Made by a program: the position numbers and the translations under genes. 39,695 nt of DNA from Streptomyces sabulosicollis (GTDB lineage Bacteria; Actinomycetota; Actinomycetes; Streptomycetales; Streptomycetaceae): contig NZ_JAEEAP010000030.1 of NCBI RefSeq assembly GCF_016103465.1, positions 1 through 39,695 on the forward strand, read 5' to 3'. Position 1 is the stretch's first letter, and each line of letters begins with the position of its first letter. Below, in pieces: positions 8,561 to 17,000 of this stretch. The notes below the pieces were generated by a model. That model saw only the letters and a list, made by a program, of their open reading frames with translations, was not told where the DNA came from and searched no databases.

Positions 8561-9355
8561 GTGCAGATCGACCTTTCCGGTAGGACCGCCCTGGTCACCG
8601 GCTCCACGCAGGGCATTGGATTCGCCATCGCCGCCGGACTGGCGCGGGCGGGCGCCCGTGTCGCCGTCAACGGGCGCCGGCAGGAGTCCGTCGAGGCCGC
8701 CATCCAGAAGCTGGAGGAGGACACGGAGGGCGGCTCGTTCGTCTCCGCGCCCGGCGACATCACCTCCGAGGAGGGCGCCCGCCAGGTCACCAGCGCCGTG
8801 CCGGACGCCGATGTCCTGGTCAACAACCTCGGCGTCTTCGGGGCCACTCCGCCGCTGGAGATCAGCGACGACGAGTGGCGGCGCTATTTCGAGGTGAACG
8901 TGCTGGCCGCCGTCCGGATGATCCGCGGCTTCCTGCCCGGGATGAAGGACCGCTCCTGGGGCCGGATCCTGAATGTCGCCAGCGACTCGGCCGTCGTCAT
9001 CCCCGCCGAGATGATCCACTACGGGATGTCGAAGACCGCGCTGCTCGCCGTCACCCGCGGCTTCGCCAAGGACGCGGCCGGTACCGGAGTCACGGTCAAC
9101 TCGCTGATCGCCGGGCCGACCCACACCGGCGGGGTCGAGGACTTCGTCTACGAACTGGTGGACCCGGAGCTGCCCTGGGACGAGGCCCAGCGGGAGTTCA
9201 TGGCCAAGTACCGGCCGCAGTCGCTGCTCCAGCGGCTGATCGAGCCCGAGGAGATCGCCAACATGGCCGTCTATCTGAGCTCCTCGTTCGCCTCGGCCAC
9301 CACCGGTGGAGCCGTGCGGGTCGACGGCGGCTACGTCGACTCGATCCTTCCCTGA
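8561..9355 (+). CDS. Short-chain dehydrogenase/reductase (SDR)
   Basis: The 264-residue protein is a classical SDR. It has the nucleotide-binding TGSTQGIG (residues 13-20), NNLG after the fourth strand, and the catalytic triad Ser141 (NVASDSA), Tyr154 and Lys158 (YGMSK). It ends in the family-typical ATTGGAVRVDGGY. The GTG at 8561 has AAGGAG at 8551-8556 and gives a normal N-terminus (MQIDLSGRTALVTG). Its length and the Asn-rich active-site region fit a 3-oxoacyl-ACP-reductase-like or related NAD(P)H oxidoreductase. The physiological substrate is unknown. It lies 59 bases downstream of the GH3 gene and could be co-transcribed with it. A TAGTAT sequence around the GH3 stop could also serve as a -10 element. 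Confidence 0.9.
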   Translation: MQIDLSGRTALVTGSTQGIGFAIAAGLARAGARVAVNGRRQESVEAAIQKLEEDTEGGSFVSAPGDITSEEGARQVTSAVPDADVLVNNLGVFGATPPLEISDDEWRRYFEVNVLAAVRMIRGFLPGMKDRSWGRILNVASDSAVVIPAEMIHYGMSKTALLAVTRGFAKDAAGTGVTVNSLIAGPTHTGGVEDFVYELVDPELPWDEAQREFMAKYRPQSLLQRLIEPEEIANMAVYLSSSFASATTGGAVRVDGGYVDSILP

Positions 9356-9490
9356 CATCCGCCGCGGCCCCCTCCGATCCCCGCGTCGGCGCCCCCTGAT
9401 CCCGGCTTCCGCGCGCCCTTGCGGTGGGAACCGTTCCGCGAGGACCGAGGTTCCTGGGGAGCGAAGAAGCAGACGACCTGGGGGGTTCTG

Positions 9491-10217
9491 CTGAGCAATG
9501 ACGCACCTGCGCATCCCGACCGCATCAGGGCGGGCCACTGGATCACCGTCCTGATAGAGCGGTTCCCCCAGCTCCAGGCGGAGTTGACGCCCTCCGCGCG
9601 CCGTCCCGGCCCCGGCCGGCCGCGGGGAGGCGCCGACCGCCGCTGGCCCTCGGAGCCGTTACGCCTGCGGGTCTCCGACACCGTGCGTGACATCACCGAC
9701 GGCGTCGTGGAGCTGGAGGAGGCCGTCCACGACCGGCTCGGGATGCCGCCCGCGGACAGGGGAACGGTCGAGGTCAGACTGGCCCGTCTCACGGGGCTGC
9801 TGGAACGGGTCGAGGCCGACCAGGTGCTGATGCGCCATCTGCTGGACGAGGTCAGCGGAATGGCGCGGCGCTGCTCGGGCGCGCTCGGGGACCGACGGCC
9901 ACGCCAGCCTGCCGCGGGTGGACGCGGTGATCGTACGGGTCTACGACACCGATGACGACGGCTCGGGCAAGTACGAGGCGGCGCTCGAGGTGCTCGTTCC
10001 GGCTCAGGACGCAGAGCGGCACCGAGGTGCTCGCCCCGTCCGGCGACCGGGCGGCGGCCCTCTACGGCGCCGGACGGGCCTCGGTCTCCACCTGCTTCCC
10101 GGTGGGGAACCTCACCCCGGGCGCCGTCTACACCGCGACCGCCGCCTACCGCTCTCCCTCGCCGGGACCCGGGTGCACTTCGACGATCGTTTCATCCGCG
10201 TCGATCCGGTGGCGTGA
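9491..10217 (+). pseudogene. Decayed gene with three frameshifts, possibly phage-like
   Basis: Protein-like sequence runs through three plus-strand frames in turn. The first segment (about 9491-9885) includes WITVLIERFPQLQ and RLRVSDTVRDITDGVVELEE. A second segment (about 9893-10000) includes VDAVIVRVYDTDDDGSGKYE. A third (about 10000-10150) includes RTQSGTEVLAPSGDRA and VSTCFPVGNLTPGAVYTATA. The text then returns to the second frame for GTRVHFDDRFIRVDPVA and a stop at 10215-10217. Continuity of sense across the shifts indicates one or two former genes broken by indels near 9889, 10003 and 10152. The 5' end is uncertain because no good start was found. I do not recognise the family with certainty; it resembles proteins of phage-tail-like loci seen in streptomycetes. 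Neighbouring genes of up to 7 kb are intact, which argues against poor sequence quality. Confidence 0.65.
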
Positions 10218-10342
10218 CCGCCGTGGACACCCGCTATCGCGCCGTCTTCACCGATCTGCGCACCGACCAGGCCATCGATGTCCTGCCCCTGCCGCCCGCA
10301 TCACCCCTCGGGCCCCGGAGCGGGACCCGGGGGCCACCTTAA
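10214..10342 (+). pseudogene. Truncated start of a coupled downstream gene
   Basis: A GTG at 10214 overlaps the stop of the preceding relic in GTGA, the usual sign of translational coupling. It begins sensible protein (VTAVDTRYRAVFTDLRTDQA, then IDVLPL). After about 26 residues the sequence turns into Pro/Gly/Arg-rich noncoding-like text and stops at 10340-10342, inside the 3' end of the PKS operon. The head of a longer gene has therefore been cut off, and the breakpoint near base 10290 marks the edge of the PKS operon. The resemblance to the start of phage-tail-like proteins is from memory and uncertain. Confidence 0.55.
10311..10335 (-). terminator. Probable terminator of the PKS/glycolipid operon
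   Basis: GGCCCCGG (10311-10318) can pair with CCGGGGGCC (10327-10335), with a one-base bulge and an 8-base loop. It lies just beyond the last stop codon of the minus-strand operon (10339-10341), the expected place for its terminator. There is no clear T-run. Confidence 0.45.
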
Positions 10343-11460
10343 CGGGGGCCGGGACGGGCGGAGGCATCGCACCGGGCCACCACCCGGTAGGCATTGGACA
10401 ACTTGCCGAGCCCCGCCAGCGGTTTGAGCAACAGGCGGTCGAGGGTGGTGGCGATCACGAGGGCGGGCACGCCCGCCAGCAGGATCGCGCAGCGCAGCAG
10501 CCATCGGAGCCGGCCGGGCGGCTTGGCGAGGGAAGGGGCGTCATCGGGCGGGGCGATCGCGTTGAGCGCCAGCCAGACCGCACCCAGCAGGTCGACGGTG
10601 TCCGACGGCTCGCGGTGCTGCTCGACGGTCACGGTGAAGCCCTGCGCGGTCAGCTCCTCGCGGAGGTTGGCCACCGGAAGGAAGTGCAGATGCTGGGGCT
10701 GGAGCCAGGGGAGCCAGAACCGGCCGAAGAGCCGCCCGAACCAGCACTCCGGGTCGGGCACCTCGATCAGCAGATGGCCGCCGGGCCGCAGGGCTCGGCG
10801 GGCGGCGCGGAGTTCGGCGCGGGGGTCCGTGCTGTGCTCCAGGTAGTGGAACATGCTCACCACGTCATAGCTCCCGGCCAGCCGCTCCTCGGCCAGCTCG
10901 GGGAAGCTGCCGCGGATGGCCCGGTCGACGCGGCCCGTCCGCTCGGCCAGTTCGACCCCCGCGGTGAAGTCCAGTCCGTCGAAGCGGGTGCCGGGGAAGA
11001 CGGTACGGGCCGCCTCGGGGAAGTGGCCGTGTCCCGTGCCGACATCGAGCCAGGTCTTCGGGGGCTCGGCGGAGGGCTCCTGGAATATCGCGCGCCGCCG
11101 GTACACCTTGTCGCGGCCGGAGAAGACGTTGCCGAGTTCGATCTCCCCCATCCCGTCGTAGAAGTCGCGGTAGTAGAACTCCAGGCCGTCGTCGTTCAGC
11201 CGTGGGTTCTGGAAGACGTGGCGGCAGTCCCGGCAGCTGTCGAGCCGGAAGCGGCCGGGTTTGCTCTGGTAGCGGTCCTTGGTGCGCAGCCGCCGCACCA
11301 GCCGCGTGGAACCGCACCACGGGCAGTCCGTGCGGCGGGGCTGGAAGAACCGCTCGGTGCCCCGGGCCAGATCGGCCTGGTAGCGGGGGCGCAGCGCGGC
11401 GACGGTCGCGGCGCGGGACGGCTTCTCCGGTGTGCGGGACGGGGCGCTCTCTCGGCTCAT
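10339..11460 (-). CDS. Class I SAM-dependent methyltransferase with N-terminal zinc ribbon
   Basis: The 373-residue product starts with a zinc-ribbon-like segment (Cys46-x2-Cys49 in CPWCGS and Cys76-x2-Cys79 in CRDCRHVFQNPRL). A Rossmann methyltransferase domain follows, with the SAM-binding motif LDVGTGHGHF near residue 137 and MFHYLEHSTDP (motif post-I/II region). About residues 315-340 are hydrophobic (LLRCAILLAGVPALVIATTL), suggesting membrane association. Zinc-ribbon methyltransferases of this layout are common in sugar, polysaccharide and lipid-decorating pathways, so methylation of the sugar or lipid part of the operon product is a reasonable inference. The ATG at 11460 overlaps the upstream glycosyltransferase stop (ATGA). 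It is the last gene of the six-gene operon. Confidence 0.85.
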   Translation of the reverse strand: MSRESAPSRTPEKPSRAATVAALRPRYQADLARGTERFFQPRRTDCPWCGSTRLVRRLRTKDRYQSKPGRFRLDSCRDCRHVFQNPRLNDDGLEFYYRDFYDGMGEIELGNVFSGRDKVYRRRAIFQEPSAEPPKTWLDVGTGHGHFPEAARTVFPGTRFDGLDFTAGVELAERTGRVDRAIRGSFPELAEERLAGSYDVVSMFHYLEHSTDPRAELRAARRALRPGGHLLIEVPDPECWFGRLFGRFWLPWLQPQHLHFLPVANLREELTAQGFTVTVEQHREPSDTVDLLGAVWLALNAIAPPDDAPSLAKPPGRLRWLLRCAILLAGVPALVIATTLDRLLLKPLAGLGKLSNAYRVVARCDASARPGPR

Positions 11461-12767
11461 CGTTCCCCCTCCGGGTTCGCGGTGGTGTGGGTGGCGGCGC
11501 TCGCGGTGGCATGCGTGGCGGCGCTCGCGGCGGCATGGGTGCCGTCAGTGGTGGCCAGCCGCTCCAGACAGCTGGCGGCCGCCGCAGCGCCGCCCGCCGC
11601 GCGGAAGGACGCGCCCACGCGCTCGGCCGCGGCGCGGTACCGCGGTTCGTCCAGCACGGCGTCGAGCGCCTCGCCGATGGCGGCCGCCCGCGCCCTGCCG
11701 AAGCGCACCCGGATGCCCGCGCCCGCGTCCACCACCTGGGCGGCCACCACCGGCTGATCGTCCCGGATGGGCGCCACGACGAGCGGAACGCGGTGCCAGA
11801 GGGCTTCGCAGGCCGTGTTGTGGCCCGCGTGGCACACGACCGCGCTCATCCGTCGCAGCAGGGCGAGTTGCGGGACGTAGCGGCACACCAGGACGTCGTT
11901 GTCGTCCGGCGCGTACCAGGTGAGGACATCGTCGGGATCGACGATGACGGCCTGGAAACGACCGGCCCGGTCCCGTACGGCCTCCAGGCACTCGGTGAGG
12001 AAGCGCGCCCCGGCGTCGGTGTTCGCGGTGCCGAGTGTGACCAGGACGGCGGGGCGCGTGGGGTCCAGCCACTTCCAGGGGAAGTCCGTCGTGGCCGGTC
12101 GCTCGGCGATCGACGGGCCCACATAGTGGATGCGGTCGCCCGCCCGGGCCGGTCGTCCGGCCAACTCCTCGGTGGTGAAGGCCAGGACCAGGTCCGGTGA
12201 GAACCGGGGGTCGGCCGTACCGTCCGGATCGCCGATCCGGCCCCGCACCTCGTGCAGCAGCCCGTCCAGCCAGGCGTCGATCTTGGGCATCCCGTCCAGT
12301 GCCCCCGTGAACTCCGCCGAGGTGGTGGCGGAGGTGGCCCAGCGCACCCCCAGCCGTTCGGCCACCAACGCGCCCGCCACGGTCTGCTGGTCGGCGATCA
12401 CCACATCGGGGCGGAACTCCTCGATGGCCTTGGCCACGCCGGGAGCCATGGCCTCGGCGAGCGGTACCAGGAACCGCTCCCACAGGAACTTCAGCGCCGC
12501 CGGACCGCGTACGTCCGGTGGCCGGCCCGCCCCGCCCTCGCCCAGCACCGGCCCGGCGCAGCGGTGGACCGTCGTCCCCCGCCCGGTCAGCCGCTCGACG
12601 ACCTCGGGCATCCCCGCCCAGGCCACCTGGTGGCCCCGGGAGGTCAGTTCGGCCGCGATGCCGAGCGTGGGGTTGACGTGGCCGACGAGCGGCGGCACGA
12701 CGAAGAGAAAGCGGCGAGGTGTGCGGGGCGGGGCTTTCGGATCCGGATCTCTGCTCGGCTCGCTCAT
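11457..12767 (-). CDS. GT1-family (UGT/MGT-like) glycosyltransferase
   Basis: The 436-residue protein has the GT-B fold markers of family GT1. The N-terminal acceptor domain opens FLFVVPPLVGHVNPTLGIAA. The C-terminal donor-binding signature runs from CHAGHNTACEALWHRVPLV (His313 contacts the nucleotide-sugar phosphate in the family) to RDDQPVVAAQVVDAGAGIRV. The Asp-Gln pair in DDQP is often associated with UDP-glucose-type donors. It should transfer a sugar from a nucleotide donor to a hydrophobic acceptor in the cytoplasm, here most plausibly the acyl chain or lipid made by the neighbouring PKS. A low-complexity Ala/Thr/His tail (about 30 residues) is encoded by imperfect repeats at 11475-11545. 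The ATG overlaps the hydrolase stop (ATGA). Confidence 0.9.
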   Translation of the reverse strand: MSEPSRDPDPKAPPRTPRRFLFVVPPLVGHVNPTLGIAAELTSRGHQVAWAGMPEVVERLTGRGTTVHRCAGPVLGEGGAGRPPDVRGPAALKFLWERFLVPLAEAMAPGVAKAIEEFRPDVVIADQQTVAGALVAERLGVRWATSATTSAEFTGALDGMPKIDAWLDGLLHEVRGRIGDPDGTADPRFSPDLVLAFTTEELAGRPARAGDRIHYVGPSIAERPATTDFPWKWLDPTRPAVLVTLGTANTDAGARFLTECLEAVRDRAGRFQAVIVDPDDVLTWYAPDDNDVLVCRYVPQLALLRRMSAVVCHAGHNTACEALWHRVPLVVAPIRDDQPVVAAQVVDAGAGIRVRFGRARAAAIGEALDAVLDEPRYRAAAERVGASFRAAGGAAAAASCLERLATTDGTHAAASAATHATASAATHTTANPEGER

Positions 12768-13705
12768 CGGGCACCGGCCTCCCGGGCCGCCCCCACCGCC
12801 GGGGCACCGGTGACCGCCCGGCGCCGGCGTTCACGCTCGTGTTCGGCTTCGTGGTCACATTTGTGTCCAGACTCGTGTTCACGCTCGTGGATCCAGGACA
12901 GCAGCAGTTCGCGGACGCGGGTGGGTGCCTCGGCGAGGACCGAGTGCCCCTGTCCCGGCAGGACGACGGTCCGGGTGCCGGGCAGCACCGACTCCAACCA
13001 CCGTCGCTGCCCGGCGAGTTCGGAATCGGCGCCGTAGACGGCCAGCACCGGACAGCGCACCGCGCGGACCTGCTCCTCGCTCACCACCCGGCTCGCCGGT
13101 ACGTCCTCGGCGATGGTGGTCGTACGGACCAGACGGGCGGCCGACTTGGCCAGCCGAGCGGTGTGGGCGCCCCGGTGGGCGCTCACCCAGGCCAGCGACT
13201 CGGCCTCATGCACGACCAGTTCCTCCTCGACCCGCCGCAGGATCCCGCTGATCTCGGTCAGCCAGCCCTCGGTGGCGGGTTTCGCCTCGATCACCGCGAC
13301 ACCGGCCACCTGCTGCGGATGGCGCATGGCGTAGCCGAACGCCACCGTTCCGCCGAAGCAGTTGCCCACGAGGTGGACCGGCCCGGTGATGTGCAGCCGG
13401 TCGAGCAGCCGCTCCAGATCGGTGACGAAGGTGTCCAGCCGGTAGCCGGAGCCGGGGCGCTCGCTGCGGCCGTGTCCCCGCTGGTCGTACATCACCACCT
13501 CCAGTCCGGCGGCGGCGAGGTCCGGGGCCACCGTGAAGTACCAGCTGGCGAGGGAGTCGGTGAGCAGGCCGTGGATGAGGACGGCGGTGGCGGTGGGCGG
13601 ACGGCCGCCGGGCGGGGACAGCCGCTGGACATGCAGTCGGACGCCGTCCGCTCCGGTATGCGCGCCGTCGTGGCCGGTGGCGTGGTCGGTGTCGATCATC
13701 GCCAT
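12764..13705 (-). CDS. Alpha/beta hydrolase with a cysteine nucleophile; candidate release enzyme
   Basis: The 313-residue protein has the alpha/beta-hydrolase fold: oxyanion-hole region VLIHGLLTDS, nucleophile elbow HLVGNCFGG with Cys116 where Ser is usual, Asp227 in VYGADSEL and His254 in LPGQGHSVL. The C-terminus (about residues 270-313) is a highly charged His/Glu/Arg tail. Position directly after the discrete ACP and the PKS genes suggests thioesterase-type release or editing of the chain. Hydrolysis and transfer onto an alcohol acceptor are both possible. Cys-type thioesterases are known in some natural-product assembly lines and often favour transfer over hydrolysis, but that is inference here. 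The ATG at 13705 is 3 bases from the ACP stop. A second ATG at 13699 is an alternative start. Confidence 0.85.
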   Translation of the reverse strand: MAMIDTDHATGHDGAHTGADGVRLHVQRLSPPGGRPPTATAVLIHGLLTDSLASWYFTVAPDLAAAGLEVVMYDQRGHGRSERPGSGYRLDTFVTDLERLLDRLHITGPVHLVGNCFGGTVAFGYAMRHPQQVAGVAVIEAKPATEGWLTEISGILRRVEEELVVHEAESLAWVSAHRGAHTARLAKSAARLVRTTTIAEDVPASRVVSEEQVRAVRCPVLAVYGADSELAGQRRWLESVLPGTRTVVLPGQGHSVLAEAPTRVRELLLSWIHEREHESGHKCDHEAEHERERRRRAVTGAPAVGAAREAGAR

Positions 13706-13708
13706 CGG

Positions 13709-14095
13709 TCAGCGCCCCCGGGCGGCCCTGAGGCACCGGACGACATACTCGACGAGCTGTCCCACGGTGAGGTCGATGATTTCGTCGAGCTCCAGACCGG
13801 CCACGAACTCGGCGAAGTTGACCTGTCTGCCGTACCGGGCCTCCAGGCTGCCGGCCAGCGTCACCAGGTCGATGCTCTCCAGCTCCAGGTCCTCGGTGAA
13901 GCGGGTCTCCATGGTGACCTCGATATCGTCGAGGCCGTATTCGTCGAGCATCGTCCGGAGCATCCCGGATATCTCCGCGAGCACGGCCGGTGCGCTGAGC
14001 GGTGCCTCGGCCGGTGCGTGGGCCGGTGCCTCGGCCGGTGCCTCGGCCGGTGCCTCGACTGCGGGTGACGGGGCGGTCTGATTGACGGTGGTCAC
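13709..14095 (-). CDS. Discrete acyl carrier protein
   Basis: The 128-residue product has an Ala/Pro/Glu-rich N-terminal linker (about residues 8-38) and a carrier-protein domain with TEDLELESIDLVTLAGSLEA. Ser74 in LESID is the expected phosphopantetheine attachment site. A typical third-helix region (LELDEIIDLTVGQLVEYV) follows. The GTG start overlaps the stop of the second PKS gene as GTGA, so synthesis is coupled. The second PKS protein has no carrier domain, so this ACP is probably its trans-acting partner, or carries the chain to the hydrolase or tailoring enzymes. The linker resembles those that join ACPs to megasynthases and might be a split-off ACP domain. Confidence 0.9.
   Translation of the reverse strand: MTTVNQTAPSPAVEAPAEAPAEAPAHAPAEAPLSAPAVLAEISGMLRTMLDEYGLDDIEVTMETRFTEDLELESIDLVTLAGSLEARYGRQVNFAEFVAGLELDEIIDLTVGQLVEYVVRCLRAARGR
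14001..14060. repeat. Five 12-bp tandem repeats in the ACP linker
   Basis: Five consecutive 12-base units of GGTGCCTCGGCC and close variants encode an Ala-Glu-Ala-Pro-type repeat in the N-terminal linker of the ACP. Length variation between strains is expected. Confidence 0.8.
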
Positions 14096-17000
14096 TGATC
14101 GCTCTCCTCGTCCTGTTCCTGGTGGTCCGGGCCGGTCGTCCAGGCCACGGCGTACTCCCGGTCCGGCAGTCCGGGCGGGTTGGCGGTGGTGAGGGTGTGG
14201 ACTTCGTAGCGGCGCGGGGGCCGCCCGGGGGTGGTGGCAGCCACGTCGACGACGAGCCCGGCCGGTGCCGCGTCGGAGAGGTCCACTCCCGGCCGTATCC
14301 CGGCGATGGTCAGGGCCCGCGACCGATCACGGAGACCGATGCCCTCCGCCGTGGCGACCGCCTGCTTGGTCGCCCGGAAGGCGGTGGCCCAGCGGGCGGG
14401 CGAGCCACCGGTCCGGGCCGTCACGGCCGCCAGGAGTTCCCGCTCGGGCCGGGAGAGTGCGACGGCGGCCTCATCGTGGTCGGCGACCTCATCATGGTCG
14501 GCGACCTCTTCGAGGGCGATACCCGGGCCCGCGGCGCCGCTCGCGCGGCGCGGCACCACGAGGGCGACCCCGGCCTCGGCCCGGTGTGCCAGCGAGAGCG
14601 CCAGTTCGGGCAGGTTCCGGCCGTGGACGCCGACGGCGTACGGGCGCCCCCGGGCGTCCTCGCGGATCCCGATCTCGGCGGGGAAGACCGGGCCTTCGCC
14701 ATGGTCCCAGAGCCAGCTCCGTACGGCGTCCTTGGCCGCGATCCTGCCCAGCAGCCACTGTCTGCGGCCGCGTGGCGGCTGGTGTTCATACGCGGTGCGC
14801 TCGTCGCTGCCCAGGTGGTTACGCATGATCAGGTCGCGGGAAGCCAGATCGGGCCAGCGCTCATGGAGCAGCACCCAGCCGCCCGGCTGGGGCCGGGACA
14901 GCGTGTTGCGCTGCGGGAAGCGCTCCACGGGGCGGGTTTCGGGGTGGTTGTCGAACCGGCGGTCCTGCCAGCCGGACAGCTCCGCCCACACCTCGCCACC
15001 GATCAGCAGCTGGGCGTCGGCCTCGAGCGCGGTATCGGTCAGCGAGGTGATCCGGATCAGGCACTCCACCGGTGTGCCAGGGGCCGGATGCGGGCCGAAG
15101 AAGCGCATCAGACGCATGCCGACCGGGAAGACCACGGTCCGTTCGGTGCGGGTCGCCATGATCCAGTAGCCGAGGAGCTGTCCGACGTTGTCCAGCAGCG
15201 CTCCGGGTGCGGGAGGTGTGGTGATCGTGCCGCGCATGTGCGTTGCGCCGATCGCGGTGAGCGCGGTGAGCCCTTGGAAGGCCGGGCCGTGGAACATCCA
15301 GCGCTCGGTGTAGACGAGGCTTGCGGTGTGGTCGGGTGTGCGCTCGGTGGCGGGGGCGACGCGCCAGGGCGCCGGGCGGGCATCGGGGTGGCGGGCGGCG
15401 ACTTCCACGGTGGCACGGGCGCTGCGGCCGAAGGTGACGGTGTAGTGGTCCGCCCCCGAGGTGGGGGTCGCGGTGACCTGGACGGTGCTGGGTGGCGCGG
15501 CCGTCACCCACTGGTCGAAGCGGGCGCCGTGCACGGCGATGGCCACGGCGCCTCCCGCCGATCGCTCGGCCGTGTCCATCAGGTGCTGGACGATCGTGGT
15601 GGCCGGGACCACGGGCCAGCGGTCCGACTCATCCGGCCAGCCGGGGCGCTGGGCGAAGAAGCAGTGGTCGCGGAGGTAGGGCAGGGTCTCGGTGGAGACC
15701 CGTAGATCGTGGGTGTGCGGGGTCGGTCGGTGGCTTGCCGCGATGACCGCTGTCGCGGTGGCGGCGGTCTCGCTGAGCAGGGCGTCGAGTTCGGCTGCCC
15801 AAAGGGCGCGCGGGTGCGGGGGCGGGCCCTGGGGTGTGCTCGCCGTTGCCGGGTGCGGGTGGGGTGGTGCCCACCCGTTCCGCCCGGAGGACACCTCCCG
15901 GCGGTAGCCGGGGGAGGAACGATTGCCCATCACGTTGCGCAGCTCGCTCAGGCGTGGCTCGGTGAGCGAGATCAGCGAACCACTCAGGTCCAGCCGCACG
16001 GCGGGAAGCGCTGGTCTCGGGCGCGAGGCTTCACGTGGCAGCGCGGGATCCACCTCCGCCCCCTCCGCCCACAGCGCCGTGGCCACGCGCCGGAGCTGGG
16101 ACACCCCGTCCCGGTGGGGCGAGTTGGCGGCCACCACCAGGTGGTCTCGGCCCTGCAGCGTGTCGCCGATGAGCGAGCCCAACTGCCCCGTGCCGACCTG
16201 GACGAACGCGCGGAACCCCGCCTCGTACAGGGCCTCGGTCAGCAGCCGGAAGCGCACCGGCTCCAGCAGATGCCGGATGAACAGCTCACGCACCCGCGCC
16301 TCGGTCGCCGGATACGGTGCGGCGGTGGTCCCGGACCAGACGGGGGTCCTGGGCGGCAGGAGCAGCTCGAAGCGCTCCGTCACGGCTCGGATGGGGTCGA
16401 GGTAGGGCGCCAGCATCGGGGTGTGGAAACCGGACTGGAAGGGGAGGACCTGCGCGATCACGCCCTCGGCGCGCATGGCCCGGACGAACTCCTCGACATC
16501 GTCGTGCGGTCCGCACACCATCGACTGGCTGGGCGCGTTGTCGTGCGAGAGTACGATCCGGCCGTCCGCCCGCTCGCTGAGCGCTTCGGACACCCGCCGC
16601 GCACTCGCGCCGAGGACGGCGAAGGCCAGGCCGGGCACCCGCAGCGCGTCGGGGTCGAAGGAGTCGAGGAAGGCGTCGATCTCCTCGCCCGCGTAAAGGC
16701 CGCCCACGACCAGCGCTGTCCACTCCCCCACGCTGTGCCCGGCCACCGCGTCCGGTACGACCCCCATCCGGCGCAGCGCCGCGTCCAGCAGCCGCCCGAC
16801 GCCGAAGACGCCGACGCCATGGCGGCCGATGTCGTCCACCCGCGCCACCTCGCCGCAGCGGTCCCCGGCGGGGCGGGAGAGCCCGAAGTACTCCGCGACA
16901 CCGTCCACGCGGGGGGCGAACTCGGCTTCCAGGCCGGGGAAGACGAAGGCGAGCCTCCCTCTCGGCGCCGGGCCCGCACCGAGCAGTGGCGCGGGGGTGA

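Noticed and set aside
9952-11757. Long plus-strand frame spanning the left relic and the methyltransferase gene
   Set aside because: Only its first part (to about 10150) makes sense as part of the decayed gene; the rest is antisense to the methyltransferase and glycosyltransferase.
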